Assembly (NCBI GenBank): GCA_907165275.2
Contig: OU015668.1
Location: forward strand, 8,613,658-8,677,657
DNA: 64,000 bases
Source of the DNA: Zygaena filipendulae
Lineage: Eukaryota; Arthropoda; Insecta; Lepidoptera; Zygaenidae
Direction: 5' to 3'
Position 1 is the first letter of the stretch, and every line of letters begins with the position of its first letter. The notes under the pieces are model-generated. The model was not told where the DNA came from. It did not search any database and saw only the letters and a list, made by a program, of their open reading frames with translations. This document shows positions 11,276-24,492 of the stretch, one piece after another. A program made the position numbers and the translations under genes.

Positions 11276-12799
11276 TTTTTATATCGGACGAGTAGGACTA
11301 GTTTTTCTCCGGTAGATATTGCACTTTTGAGGCTTGCCGTTAAATTAATAGATAAGTTTTGAAAAATGGTAATAATACTTATTTATTTATTCATTATTAG
11401 TAAGACCGTCAGCATTAAAGAAAAAAATATTATTGTAGGTATACAAAAATAGCAGCCAATTAGGTAATTTAGTTATAGGTCTCCGCTGATATTAGGTACA
11501 ACTTTTTTTACTTAAGTCACTAGTTGGTGAGATATGTGCTTTTAAAGTTGTAATTAGTTAAGTATTTCCTCATTTCTGTCTTTGAACCAAAGTGTGGAAA
11601 TTTCTGCTAAAATTTAAAGGTGGTGTAAAGTAAGAAAGACTTGACGTGACGTAAATTTTTTACCATTTGTTAACCGACTACCGAAAAAGGAGGAGGTTTT
11701 CAATTAGACTGTATGTTTTTTTTCTAGGTTTGTTACGCGATTACATACGAAGAGCCTTTAAAATTTTGTTTATTTTATTCTATGTTCTTATTGTGGCACT
11801 ACCTCGAGGTGGCACAACCTGCAATAGATGTGCAGGTTTTTTTCATCTTAAAGTCAAGTATTTTAAAAATTGTGAAATATGTTTTTAAGTGTTTTGTGTA
11901 TTGTTCAGTTTGGTGAACCTTAATTAAAAAAAAAAGGACAGAATTGGAAAATTCTTTTTTGTTTGAATGCCTATACTCTCAAAGGTGGTCCCATTGGCAT
12001 GAAGTCAGGATCTGATTATGGGATCTTAAAGTAATCAAGGGAACTCTTCAAATACTATAGGGCACATCTATATAGCGATTTGAGTATTTTGTATAGTAAA
12101 TTGTTCATTTGCTTTGGCCACCGGAACTACTGAATAACAAGTAGGTATTTCACGGTTTGCGATTCGATTTCATTGAAATACTTGCTATTCAATTTATGTG
12201 TCACAATGTATGTGGTGAAGTGAAGCTGATGGTGAAGTAGCAGGAGAACTCCTCAACAATTAACGCCATTGCATCGAGAAAAGCTATTTTTGTAAAAGTT
12301 TATAACCTGTTGAAAATAAAAAAATATTATTATAAAAAAATTAACAAAACACTAACAAAAAAATGACACCGACTTCACAATTATGCACCAAGTCCACGGA
12401 AAAGGTAAAAATAATAAAATACCGATTTCATCCGAAATAAAAAATTGCACGTACCTACCTAAAATTATTATTCAGATGAGCTGAGATCAGTTTGAAGTCG
12501 GTGCCAAGTCCGATATATTTGCCGAGCATATTTGTGTTTTTTGATGTCGGGTTATTTTTTTTTTAAATATAGAACATACTATCAAAAAAGAACTATACCT
12601 ATTATTTTACTAGTGTAGCATTGTTACAGTGAACGTTCTTCCCCAATATATACGGACCCCTTCACTGTGCGTAGTCGGACACACACTTGACCGATTTTTA
12701 TTATTAAATAGATATGTACACTATATTAATGGGCGTTTATAGGTAAAGGACAATGATAAATTATTATCATCCTAAACTAGGAAGCTGTTAATTGTATCT

Positions 12800-12995
12800 A
12801 CTATGGCAACAAGAGGCGGCGGAAGGCGTGGGCGACGTGGGTGACTGCCTACGGCCTCGTGGCCCAGGGGGCCCCCCCTGGGGCGTCACTTGCCCGTATC
12901 CAGCAAGACGCAAACCACAGTCCAGTGCTGCTTGCCGGATACCAGCATACACCTCGAAAAATAGCTTGCGACTTGCGTTACCTACTAGAGATGGG
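12800..12995. other. GC-rich coding-like fragment of unknown origin
   Basis: About 190 bases of much higher GC than the surroundings, open in several frames on both strands. I do not recognise either translation. It may be a retrogene or transposon fragment. Confidence 0.25.
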
Positions 12996-14379
12996 CCGAA
13001 TATTCGTTTTATGTTCGGTACTCGGCATGTTCGACAAGTTTGCCGAATATTCGTATTCGGCTGATTATTTGGTAAAAACGCTAACTTTCGACCGAACATA
13101 AATTTAATGAAACACTTAATTTTGTGGTGGTCACATATTGCTTTTGCCGACCCTACCCAAACATTCCTCATAAATTGCTCTATCTATTGGTAAAATGTAT
13201 GTAGTGTAGTAAATAAATATTTTTACAGCCCTCAAGGCTCTTATTTCTGGCACAGAACCATGTGGATCCACGTTTCTAGGTCATTATTTTTTTAAAACAA
13301 GTCTTGAAATAAATAAATAATATACATATACCTATATATATTTACTTCAAGGTTTTTTTTACTGAAAAATCACAATCACCTATGTTGAAGTTGTTTCCTT
13401 TACTGAAAATTGGAATCTTTCACTGTCAGACCGGGGACTTTTTACCTTACTACCTACTTTTGTAGAGAAGTATTTATTTAGTTTAGTATTTATTTATTTA
13501 TTTATATATAGTATTATATTATCTGTGGTGTGGCAAATAAAATTTTTTAGTCATTGAAGGAATAAATCTCACAAAATTGTTATTTCACAGCCTACATCGA
13601 CGGGTGAAAGGCTATTTGTGATAAGCGATTTTTTTTTGCGATATTGACGATAAGTAAATGTCACATACAAAATAATGTCCAAACGTTTGATGTTTTTCTT
13701 ACATTCACTGTTTTTATCCAAATAAACGCATGTGAGAATATTGTGTCACAGAGTAGATGAAGCGATAACGGCCTAAGGGACCTAGACAAGTGGGAGAAAG
13801 GGCTACGCGCTTGACATTTATGTATAACATGTTTTTTGTCGCAGGACAGAGCTTCTAATCTTAACGAATTATTCGGTCGTATATTCGGTTCGGCTTACCT
13901 TTTGACGAACATTCGGCCGGCTATTCGTATTCGTTAAATTGCGATTCGGCTCATAACTAGCTGATATAGGCCATGCTCCTTGTATGGGCCATACCTGTCC
14001 TAGTGCCTACTCTAAAATTATTTTTAGTTGTTTCTTAGTTTTTGTTTTGAAATCGGTTGCTTTTTCATTTCCACGTTTTTTTTATACTTCCTTTTTAAAA
14101 GTCGTTGAGTAACCACCTTTTATTCAAGTTGGTTGATAAAATAAGAAATGGAAACTTGCAAGTGTTCTTTATTTAAGTTTTATTTTATTTTATTTTTCGC
14201 AAAATCACTGACTATCCCACAGCGGAGGGTCTCGCAAAATGTACCTTGCCCACATACAGCCTTGCGCCGCCACTGATGGCAATGATCGATGTTTTGCTTC
14301 GTAGAATATTTAATATAGAATATTAAAACTCTTCTGCTTTTACCTACAGTTTAAGCCCAAAATTTCCCCCTGAACAGAT

Positions 14380-14519
14380 GCTAAAGGTTGTCTGGAAGAG
14401 ATCGCTAGTAAAGCGGTAAGACCGCCTTTTGTATGCCTGTAGTTATAAGTTTCTGTAAACACACTGTAAAATTATTCTGGTGTACAATAAAGTGTATTCT
14501 ATTCTATTCTATTCTATTC
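14380..14519 (+). repeat. LINE 3' tail fragment
   Basis: Carries a short stem (GAGATCGC ... GCGGTAAGACCGCC), an AATAAA-like site and ends in a (TATTC)n tail, as in 5'-truncated non-LTR insertions. Related tails lie at 32527-32660 and 31017-31140. Confidence 0.65.
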
Positions 14520-15259
14520 CAAGCTGGACATATTTCGATAGACAAAATTTCAGGTAGGTATTGTAAAATTTTAAAGAAATAAAGTAGACTTTGTAATTAT
14601 TAATTATTGTATATTTTATGTTCCTATTCTTCTAATATCGACAAAAATTTCAAAAACATTTTATGAAAGTATTCTAGATTAAACATCATTAAAAAAGAAC
14701 TTACAACGTTTAAAAAATTGATAAAAAGAACAGTATACGAGCTGCTGTTATATGTAGTATAATAAAAAGTGTTTTATTATTTCTAAATTCTTAAAACAAT
14801 ATTAAGAATACAAAAAAAAGTGTGTCAGCTCCCAATGAACTCCAAGAACAAAAATATTTATACCTACTTAATGAGAAAAATTAAATTAAATTAATTTAAA
14901 TTATTTATTTATTTATTGCACATCCATAAGGTACATTACATTACATTATTTTGTAACTTTTGATAGGTAATGACTATACGACGTTCTAAGTTCAAACCCT
15001 TAGCTATGCGTTACCTCACCCGAAAAGAAATTCCAAATTAAAAAAAAAACGTAATCCTTACCGATTTGAAAATTATGCGGAGTGAAATTACGCTTACAAA
15101 ATTTCACGCCGCACAATTTGCAAATCGGTAAGGAGCGCTCATAAACCACGTTTATGTGCCTGATTTTCTCGAATTCGATCTCGATTCGGTTTTCAGTTTT
15201 TTTGGCTAGTGATCATTATTTTCATAGTCTAATTAAATATCTACTGGTACTAAAAGACA

Positions 15260-18200
15260 CTATGTCCAAGAAGATGACGGTGCTATGTGATCCATGACCA
15301 CGTTGTACGCCATCCCCAGCGCCCACGACACGTCGTGGCCGTTGACTTTAGAGAGGAGCTGCAGGGAGACAGAAAGCACTCGTTATTATTCAACTAGTGA
15401 TTTCACCCATGTGAGTTTCGGAATTCCCGCAGGAACTCCAGAGTTACCTAATTTACTCCTTATAACACAAAATAAAATAAAATCGGTCCAACTGTTTTAG
15501 AGATTCACCCGTGTGAGTTTCGGAGTTCTCCTCGAGAGTCTCAACACAGGACAAAAATGCCTGATACCGTTGGACACGGGTAACAAGGATTAATTTTTTG
15601 ATAAAATATTACTAGCGGTGCCCCGCAGTATCGCCCGCTTGAGATTCGGAATTCCCGCAGGAACTACGACACGTACTACGAACAAAATGAGCTAAATCGG
15701 TCGAGCCATTCTCGAGTTTTAGCGAGACAAACGAACAGCAATTCCCTTTTTATAGTAAGAACACTCATTAAGCATAATTAAATAGCAACAAGTAAATAAC
15801 AGTTACACACAGCAATAGGTTCATCGTCGTCGATCTTGAAGCCGTCCTGCAGCAGCGCCGCGACGTACGCGAGATCGAGGCACGCCCAAGGCTGATCCAC
15901 GTTGGCGGCGGAGCACGCCCTGTGTGCGCCGGCGCGGTATGCGGACACCGTCACCTCGCCACCTCTCATCACGTCTGTGACCAGGCAACCATAACTTAAT
16001 CAAAGGCTCATCTAAGCAACGAGTACACGCCCTTCTGTCGTGAAATCCTCTTATCCTAATTAATATCCTTACATATTATAAAACAAAGTCCTCTGCCGCG
16101 ACTTTCTGTCTGTTCGCGATAAACTCAAGGTTTATACGTAGGTAAGTATAGTTTATCCTGGAATTTCCGTAGAAAATTCGAAATTAGCGTGGGTGAAACC
16201 GCGAGGGACAGCTAGTTAGGTATAAATTGGAAAGCAAGTTTTTTGGGTTTGTCACGCTTCACGCGGCGCGCCCCTTATACTTAACCATCATATATTTCAC
16301 GTACACATTGTCAGGGCTACAGTGAACATAGTGTACTTTTTATGTCCGAATTTCAACGAGAACTCTGAAATTAATGCGCGTAATAATAATGCTAGGAACA
16401 TGATTATGTATAGCAGCACCTGATCTAAAATTGAGCAGAGCTTTTAGAGATTTTTGAAGATGAATTGTTACGGATAGTTTTGTCGCGTTATTGTATTTAT
16501 CACACTTTGATTTTGTGTTTAGGATATATTTTATTGTATCAATGACTGGCACACACCTATGATGCCTGAATCAGCGGCGACGTCGTAGAAAAAGCTCATG
16601 GCTGCGAGCTTCCCGCGCGGTGCCTGCGGCGGCTCCCAGTCCATGGTGCGCTGCACGTAGCGGCGCGCCAGCTCGTGGCAGCGCTGGTACGCCGCCTTGC
16701 GGCTCATAGGCCTGCGGGGTGCCCCGCTGGAACGTAACGACTCAATTTTACTTTTTAATCATTCATTTTGAATAATAAAAAATATTGGACAATACCTATT
16801 GGGAATGATCATGGAATGGTGACCACACAGCTGCTCCCCAGGTTAGGTCTGGTAGTCATAGTACAATACAAGCTTCAAGCTTTGCTTACTTTGGGATCAG
16901 ATGGCACGATTATTTGCGTGATTGAGTAACAAATACATATTTAATAATTTTTCTCCTGGTACAAAGATTTAACAAGGGAATCACACCATTCAGGGGGTAG
17001 GAAACTTGCAGGATAGATGTAATAAAATACTAAATAGCGAGTTTTAACAAACCTGACGACGTAGTCTATATTGGCATAACGCCAGGTCTCCCGTTGGACG
17101 ATTGGATGCACGCACTCAGACGTGAACTCTGTAGCGTTAGAGTCACCCGCCTCCATCTTGAAGATGCCGTGGCGCGCCGCTAAGTGACCCAAATTGAGGT
17201 AGCTGCGGCAAAGAACAACCGACTAACTATATCTATAATGCTGTTCCTCGCGGTTTCAATCACGTTATTTTCGGAGTTCCCGCTGGAATTCCAGGATAAA
17301 AGTATCCCATGTCCTTTTCTGTACCTTAATAACTTTCGCATTTATAATATGAATGGACGGCACAGATGAAACATGGCAGAATCTTGTATATGATCTATCT
17401 ATAGAATAAGTTAAAATATCAATTCCGATGACCGTTTATCTAAAACAAAGCATTCTACTATGAATCAGGGTCAGAAATTCTGACTCCTGACTACTGACTC
17501 CAACTGAAAATACTCACGCTATGCTCCCTGCAATAATTTTAACATATTCGACACGTCTATATATAAAGAAAAACTCTTATAATTACCTATGTGAGAACAG
17601 ATCTATATTTCTATCTTTCCCGCTTATGGAGTGCTGGTACTCGGAGGGCACCATCTTGGCGTCCCACTCGTCCAGTTCATACGAGATCTGCACCGAACCT
17701 CCTCCCAAGTCCATCGTCGCTATGGTTCCCTCTTTTTCTGCAGCTGTTGGTATTTTATAGTCATAGGCTTTATTGAAATAGAACATTTTTGGGTAAGGTA
17801 CGAAAAAGTATAGATAATTTTATATTATTATTATGGTTGTGAAATTTATTTCAGGTCTTTGTGCTGTGTCATATTTATTTCAAAAGATTGACACATGAGA
17901 AGGTTACTTACGAAGCAGCAAATTGACGGCGTACCAGCCGAAGATTCCCTCCTCATCGCTCGACATGATACTGACCGAGTCCGACGTCATTTTGTACCCC
18001 AAACTATGTAGAAACAAATGTCATTTGTCTGCTTAATGTCAATTTATAGTTTGAATGTATTTAAGCTATAAACCAAGCAATTATGTGGGCAATGAGATTA
18101 ATCATATTATCTACTTGTTTATGGATAATGATTTACAATACAGCATAAACAGCGATGATAGCTCAGTGGTTGGTGCGTTCGGATCAAATGCCGCTAGGCG

Positions 18201-21200
18201 TAGGTTCATACCCTAACAATGAGCTTGAGCTGTCGGTGAAGGAAAACATCGTGAGGAAACCATAGCATGGTGGTAGGGCGCTCACTAGTGCCCGGCTGGC
18301 TAGCTACCACCTTCAAGTTGCAAATCTGTCGCCAAGCACCTATATAACGGTGTGTTCCGGCAGCCCCACTTGAAAGCCAGTTCCCATCCCCATTCCAGGT
18401 CGGCAACGCACCTGCAAGCCTTCTGGTGTTGCAGATGTCTATGGGCGGCGGTAATCACTTACCATCAGGTGTAACCACTTGCCCGTTTGCCCCCTATGAC
18501 ATAAAAAAAAAAAAAAAAAACTCCATTGAACAGGGAGCTCATTCTCTTCGAACTTAGAATTACTTATCTAATTGTAAGTAATATAATATCGTGCTTTCAA
18601 AGCAACAGGTAAAGGTACGTATTTTGAGTTATCTACCCAGTGTTAGTATACGAACTCCGCTTTTTTAAGAAACTACAAAGGTACCTCTTTAAAGCAGTGG
18701 CGACGTGGTCTATCAGTTCTTGCGCCTGGTCGGCAGGCAGAAGCCGCAGGCCTGCGGTTGCGCGCACCTGCAGCGGCGTGCTACCTCTCTTATCCTGCGG
18801 TATCATGCTCTCCGCTTCCTTGACCAAACGAACAATCATGTCTGCGCCCTATAATATTGAAAAAGAGGACTTTAAAATGTCACCACCTCTTTACCACTTC
18901 TACTTCTCCGCTTCCTTGAGTAAGCGAACGATCATGTCCAGGCCTTACAATGTGATGGAAAAAATTACAATGGCCATGTTGACTAATTTTTATTTTTTAG
19001 TCCGTCTTGTAGATTATTATGGTGGACACGTATTTTTTCTTTTTTTACGTAATCAAAAAATAACGGCGATATATTGAGTTGAAATTTCGCGTGACGTCAC
19101 TATTCTGACAGTTTTTATGGCGGTTTTGCGGTTAGTGACGTCACAACCTCCTCATCCTAAACTTTAATGCGCTTTATCTCTGTATATTTTAATTTATTTA
19201 AAAAAGCAAAAAATACGTGTCTATTGTTTTTTTTTATTTTCTAACTGACGGACTAATTAGAATTTTGATTTTCAACAGTAGTCAACATCCCTATTTAAAT
19301 CATGTTCCTACGTAGGTATAATCTCCCAGGAATTCTTAATTCCAGAATAAAAAATATTCTATGTTAGACAAAGATAGTGTAATAGTGGCTGTAATAGTAG
19401 GCTGATAGTGATAATTATTTCCAGTTCTAATATAATCCAGTTTTAACAAAGATTTTCCCAAGTCATTTCATAGGTAAGAAAATTATACCTCACGGTCATT
19501 TTTTTGAAAGTTAAAAAAAAATTCTCATCGTGCCGTTTTGCTCAATTGGACTTTTTGTCCGTAGGTAATGTTAAAGATTTTTAACTGTGTTTTGCGCAAA
19601 AATTACACAGTTAAAAATTATCTACCAGGCCGCGTTCACCGCTTGGGAATTGTAAATTAAATAGTTAATATTAAAATAACATTAATAATAAATAGGTATT
19701 AGATACTCACTTTAGCCGGATCGTGCGCAAATGATGATAAGCTTGAAGATTCTTTGAACAGTTCTGCCTCTAGATCCAGACTGGGGGCACCAAACACTAC
19801 AAATATGCAATATCGTAATATCATAAATAATGGCCATAGGTAAGCAATAGTGTGTTAACCCACACTGGAGAAATTTTGAGTAAATCGTATTTTAAAATTA
19901 TAGCGCCATTTTCTGTCAACATTTTTTATATTCAATATTTAGTTACATACTTAAACAATGTAATGAGGTAAACACATAATTAAAAAACGTTCCCCAACTC
20001 TCAATAAATCGTTCTGAATAGATAACTTAATTTTGTGGGTTAACATGTTATTGCTTATCTGCGTCCATCTATTATTTTACAAAACTTGCACCGATTCTAC
20101 AAAAGACGTAAGGCATGCGCCATGCATAGTTTACCTTTTGGCATATTAAAGGTTTTGGGAGCAGGTGCAAAATTGAAATGGGCAATGGGCATGTTGACTA
20201 ATTTTTTTTAGTCCGTCTTGAAAAATAACGGCGATATAATGAGTTGAAATTTCGCGTGACGTCACTATCCGGACAGTTTGTATGGCGGTTTTAGCGGTTA
20301 GTGATGTCACGACCGCACCCTTAACTTTAATGCGCTTTATCTCTGTATATTATAATTTATTTGAAAAAGAAAAAAATACGTGTCTATTGTTTTTTTTATT
20401 TTCTAACTGACGGACTAATTAGAATTTTAATTTTCGAAAGTAGTCAACATCCCCATTATGCTAAGTAAGGATGGTATCTACGTATAAATTACCAGAGTCC
20501 CAGATGTTACCGTTGCTCTATCCCATAGATATCCCCTATTTTGGGGTAGAGACGCGCGACGCGACGTCATAATAATATACCATTTAGTGGCCCCTACTCA
20601 TTTTGCATTATCCCTTCTCGATTTACTCAATTGGCTACTTGACAAAACAATTTTTTTTAGTCCGTCGTGTAGATTAGTAAAAAATATTGGACACGTATTT
20701 TTTCTTTTTTTACGTAATCAAAAAATAACAGAGATACATTGAGTTGAAGTTTCGCGTGACGTCACAATTCGGTGCGGTTTGTATGGCGCTTATAATGAAT
20801 ATTGACGTCACGAGCCCCCCACCCTAAACTTTAATGCGCTTTATCTATGTTCATTTTCATTAAATTGAAAAAGCAAAAAATACGTGTCTATTATTTTTTT
20901 ATTTTCTAACTGACGGACTAATTAGAATTTTGATTTTCATACCTTGGAGAATACCCAATTACCTAGTGATCCAAAAGTGTTTATCAAGCAACTAGCTAGC
21001 TCTATCTTGGGTAGAGAGTTTACGCTGAGATCCATTGTAGGTACTCTATCATTATTCATTACAAATAAACCATTTACCTATCCTTACTAATATTATAAAT
21101 GCGAAGGTTTTTATGTATGGATGGATGTTTGTTACTCTTTCACGCAAAAACTACTGGATGGCTTTAAATAAAACTTTACAAAAACATAGCTTATACATCA

Positions 21201-21554
21201 GATTAACACATAGGGTACTTTTTATCCCGGAATTCCCGCGGGAACTCCGAAATTAACGCGGGTGAAACCGCGGGGCACAACTAGTTTATTATATTTAGAA
21301 GTTATTTAATAGTATAACATAATCGCGCCAGTAGGTACCTACTTACACTTAAATCTCTCTCGAAACTGGTACGCCAGTATTCTGGAGCCAGATGACCCCG
21401 CGTCGACGATAGCCACATAGTGCCTGGTGCCCTGGTATCCCAGCGAGCGACCCAGCTTGTCCAGCCAAGTGGTCTGGCCAGCTAGCAGCCCTGATGTCAA
21501 AATACACAATCGCATGGCCCCGCTCACCATCCTAGGAATACTTCTCGCCAACAT
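15260..21554 (-). CDS. ENTPD5/6-like nucleoside diphosphatase, copy B
   Basis: Complete nine-exon reading frame: 21554-21347, 19796-19711, 18848-18685, 18003-17912, 17743-17587, 17202-17053, 16726-16557, 15974-15811, 15358-15260 (stop TAG). The lengths sum to 1290 nt, about 429 residues, normal for ENTPD5/6. All apyrase conserved regions are seen: ACR1 IVDAGSSGSRILAYQF, ACR2 ATAGLRLLP, ACR3 SSDEEGIFGWYAVN with the catalytic-type Glu, ACR4 DLGGGSVQI, ACR5 AAMSFFYDVAADSGII, then VNGHDVSWALGMAYNVVMD. The N-terminus has only a short hydrophobic run (AMRLCILTSGLLAG), which suggests a signal peptide rather than the long anchor of copy C; that is inference. A SINE and several MITEs lie in its introns, and a duplicated fragment of its ACR2 exon lies at about 18903-18945. 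Best candidate for a functional derived paralogue. Confidence 0.9.
15394..15510 (-). repeat. Helitron-like repeat fragment, inverted
   Basis: Starts ACTAGTGATTTCACCC in the intron after the last coding exon of ENTPD copy B; the left part is missing. Confidence 0.45.
15611..15770 (-). repeat. Helitron-like repeat, inverted
   Basis: Starts ACTAGCGGTGCCCCGC, with the GGAATTCCCGCAGGAACT block. Confidence 0.5.
16070..16216 (+). repeat. Helitron-like repeat
   Basis: TCCTTACATATTATAAAAC at the left, GGGTGAAACCGCGAGGGACA then CTAGT at the right. Confidence 0.55.
17225..17360 (-). repeat. Helitron-like repeat fragment, inverted
   Basis: Contains CCTCGCGGTTTCAATCACG and GGAATTCCAGGATAAAAGTA; the CTAG end is degraded. 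Confidence 0.4.
18152..18520 (+). mobile_element. tRNA-derived SINE with poly-A tail
   Basis: The left end has an A-box (TAGCTCAGTGGTTGG) and about 35 bases later a B-box (GGTTCATACCC), the internal RNA polymerase III promoter of a tRNA. A 300-bp unrelated body and an A18 tail follow. It lies antisense in an intron of ENTPD copy B. Target duplications are not clear. Confidence 0.85.
18903..18945 (-). pseudogene. Duplicated fragment of ENTPD copy B ACR2 exon
   Basis: Read on minus, this stretch matches the start of the exon 18848-18685 (GxDMIVRLxKEAE) and then meets a stop codon. It lies just upstream of the real exon. It is a partial tandem exon duplication, too short and broken to code. Confidence 0.65.
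18972..19292. mobile_element. AATT-targeting palindromic MITE
   Basis: Ends GGCCATGTTGACTA and complement of AGGGATGTTGACTAC, flanked by AAT and ATT. Two intact GTGACGTCAC motifs flank the central loop. Lies in an ENTPD copy B intron. Confidence 0.8.
19832..20066. mobile_element. Palindromic MITE of about 234 bp, copy 1
   Basis: Terminal inverted repeats of the form GGACATAGATAAGCAATA with TGTTAACCCAC inside. The same unit is at 24493-24726 (opposite orientation) and 47537-47768. Confidence 0.75.
20187..20454. mobile_element. AATT-targeting palindromic MITE, internally deleted
   Basis: Ends GGGCATGTTGACTA and complement of GGGGATGTTGACTAC between AAT and ATT. The left arm lacks about 50 bases after GTCCGTCTTG. 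Confidence 0.8.
20632..20957. mobile_element. AATT-targeting palindromic MITE, second end-type
   Basis: Same inner arms, but ends TGGCTACTTGAC and complement of TGGGTATTCTCC. Flanks again fit an AATT target. The copy at 63505-63830 has the same ends in reverse. Confidence 0.7.
21081..21284 (+). repeat. Helitron-like repeat
   Basis: Near-complete copy from TCCTTACTAATATTATAAAT to CACAACTAG, followed by T. Confidence 0.75.
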
Positions 21555-22639
21555 TGTTACAGTTCAATGCTTCTAATTACTAAATCAATGACTTCCAATG
21601 CCTTTCTAACCTTTTTTTGCCACTTTATGATATAAGAGAACTGTACAACTTTACGTTAAATATATTCACTCAATAAGTATTTGTAACACCTGAAACTATG
21701 TCATGTTTAACGTTACGTTTTATTGTTGTTTTAACACACACTGATGTGAGATAAATATTGTATATCGCTTATAGGAAAATGATAAAATTTCACAAAATAT
21801 TATTTATAAATATACTTTGAATGGAACAAGGAAAGTACGATTGTAGCACGAAGCTGCACTGCTCGATTAGTACTGAAATCTGTTACCTAGTCTGTACCTT
21901 ATTTTAACTATCTACTAAAGCCCTACCTGGACGTATCTATGTATATATTACTAGGTAGTAGGTAGGTACCTGAATGTTAGAAATATTCTTAGGTATAAAA
22001 AGATCTGCACGACAAAGTTCAAGCCGATATTTTTTGTGTTAAGTGGTACTAGTTGAAAGAGGGCCTTAATAGTTTCTGAACTACTTACATAGAGTACGGT
22101 ATCATTAGATAAAGTAGAAAAAATTAGGTAGATACCTTATTATTTCCACATGTCTGGACGTATAAACAAGCAATAACTTCGTTCGCGCGATGTAGTTATG
22201 TTGATATTTCAAGTTTACTGATACCTAAATAGCTAGATGACAGGCGTTTTTGTTGTTTTTGTTGTATTTAGTGAAAGAGCATAATATAACATAAGCTACC
22301 CATACAATTTACAAAGCGAGTTTCATTCAAATCTTTCAAATTTTTTTGTGTGACGGGTGCAGACGGACAGACAGACCGAAAGAAATTGTGAAAAAGTTTT
22401 AATAAAAATATTTCATGTAGGTTAAGTACCTCACTTCGACTCTGGCAAAGTTTAAGTATGAGAGTATGATTATATTATTTTAACCTTACTTAAGTACTTC
22501 GAAGTTGGATACCAGAAAATTTCGATCTTATGTTTTAAGCATGCAAGGTCGAAGTTTCGATGTAAGGATACAATAAAACTGCTTATATACTGGCTGGTTC
22601 CAGCGGCGGTTCAGTTAAAAAACTACTAATATTTAAAAA

Positions 22640-23075
22640 AACCGGACAAGTGCGAATCGGACTCGCCCACCGAGGGTTCTGTATACCTATTTTTTATGTT
22701 TTAATTACAAATGTACGGTTTCCAGATCTTTCCTACGTACCTACCTACTACAAGTAGGTATAATATGATATTACTTGCCAAATTCCATGTTCTAAGTCAA
22801 CGGAAAGTACTCTATAAATTTTGATTCCTATATGTTTTTTGCGGCATAGACGGCCGTAAGTAGGTACATTTTTTACGTTAACTTAGAAGGTTGATTTTTT
22901 CACAGCTTTAAGAGACTGCAGACCTGAGTATATGGTTTTACTTTCACGCATTCCCGAGATAAAGGCTCTTGACAGACAAACGGACAGACAGACAGACGGA
23001 CAATAAAAAGTGATCGAAATAAGTCAAGGGTTCCGTTTTCTTTTCGTTTAAGGTACAGAACCCAAAAAATGGTTC
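22640..23075 (+). repeat. Interspersed repeat with CCGGACAAGTGCGAATCGG head, copy 1
   Basis: Head with GACTCGCCCACCGAGGGTTC, tail with a run of CAGACGGACAG-type motifs and GGGTTCCGTTTTC. A related copy is at 29690-30105. It is a very widespread insect repeat type, of class unknown to me. Confidence 0.6.
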
Positions 23076-24492
23076 CGAGTTATTTCGTTCTTCATCACAT
23101 TATAGGTACCTAACTACCTACGCCTCTTACATAAAACGGAAAACAATAAAAAAGCTATAGCTATGTTCGGTAACTAAGTTTTATCTTAATCGATTCGCGT
23201 AGAATCACTACGAGTTAGGTAGAATATTGTTTCTTCGTCGAAGAGTAGGTACGTAATATATTTATTACTCTGAGGTCGAAGGTACGAGTTAACTACATCG
23301 GCATTCTTCCTTCCGTACGCCATGGGTCATACGCCTAGGTACAACTTAAGTGACCTGATGATTGACTGGATCATAAAACACTTAGGTAGGTACCTATTTA
23401 TTTAAAATATTGTGTTTCAGTTCTCATAATTCATAATTCATTTAATCGCAAGAATATGGTACAACTAGATGTCAATTTATAAAAAATATTTGACCGCATA
23501 TTCGCCGTATTGGCGTGCAAGTTTATGCAGAATAAAATCTCATTTTATAAGCAGACTAAAGTGGCTTTTTATGCTTTAGCTCTAATGTATCTACTGTAAA
23601 ACAAATTCTTGCCATGATCAGCCTTCGGTTGCTATAACCATATCTTTTTTTGGCAATATTTGTTTTGTCCATTGTCACAAAAGATATAACTATTTCCATT
23701 TCTTTCAATCCAAGTGAAAACCAGAGTTTATACGTACCTCTCTGGCATACTACAAAAGAGCCCCTACGCTTACTAAACCTTATAGGTTAGGTAGAAAAGT
23801 AAGACAGGTACATATTATATCAAAATAATTTAGCATAGATATTGCACCCATGTGAAGCCAGGTGGGGTCTCTACTCTCTAGAATAGGTACTATAATAGAA
23901 CTCCAACAACAAGCACAGAAGTTATCAAAGTGACCATGATATTGAGAACTTTTGCTAAAAAGTTAACAGGTAACAAACCTATTGAAACGAAAAGATAAAA
24001 AAAGAAATGCTGTTTGCCTGTATTGGTAATGGTATGGCTTCTATGATACAAGTTTACTTAGTTTGGAACCCAGGTCGCCAACTCATTCCTATCCTACCTT
24101 TGTGGTGTTGCAAATTGCAACACCACACACACACACACAATAAGACTTGCAATGTGATTTGCGCATTAGTGTACACTATGGTAGACCATAGTATGGTAGA
24201 ACTATGGTACCTAGAGGTAGGCATAGGTTAAGAACAATTATTTAACCAAATAAACGCATTTTTCATTTTCATTTTTTTTATTCAAAGAGAGAGTACATAA
24301 TATAATCACTGCGTTTTATGTGTTTTTACAATCACATTCGGCCAGAGATGAATAGGCCTGCCTATAAAAAAAGTAATATTGTTCAATGCTATTTAAAGAT
24401 TTTAGAAAAAAAAAGGTGATAATATATTGGTAAGCACATAGTAACATGCCTTTCAAAACGTGTCAGGTTCATATATACATATTATTATAGAC

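Larger units (their letters stand above)
9857..15259. other. Spacer between ENTPD copies A and B
   Basis: AT-rich, with no convincing gene. It holds an inverted Helitron-like repeat (about 11040-11275), a GC-rich fragment (12800-12995), GAATATTCG-rich blocks at 13000-13060 and 13860-13960, and a LINE tail (14380-14519). The rest shows only low-complexity and short ORFs without family features. Confidence 0.6.

Noticed and set aside
12792..13171. ORFs around 12.8-13.1 kb as a gene
   Set aside because: No recognised domain, no splice partners, and openness on both strands fits a GC-rich repeat fragment.
18152..18225. Possible functional tRNA gene (A and B boxes)
   Set aside because: It is followed by a 300-bp body and a poly-A tail, and the cloverleaf is incomplete, so it is the head of a SINE.
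22640..23075. Possible gene hinted at by strong repeat conservation
   Set aside because: The conserved blocks contain no open frame and recur at 29690-30105; it is an interspersed repeat.
24007..24231. 74-codon ORF as a small gene
   Set aside because: It includes a CA/ACAC repeat and has no homology feature or context.
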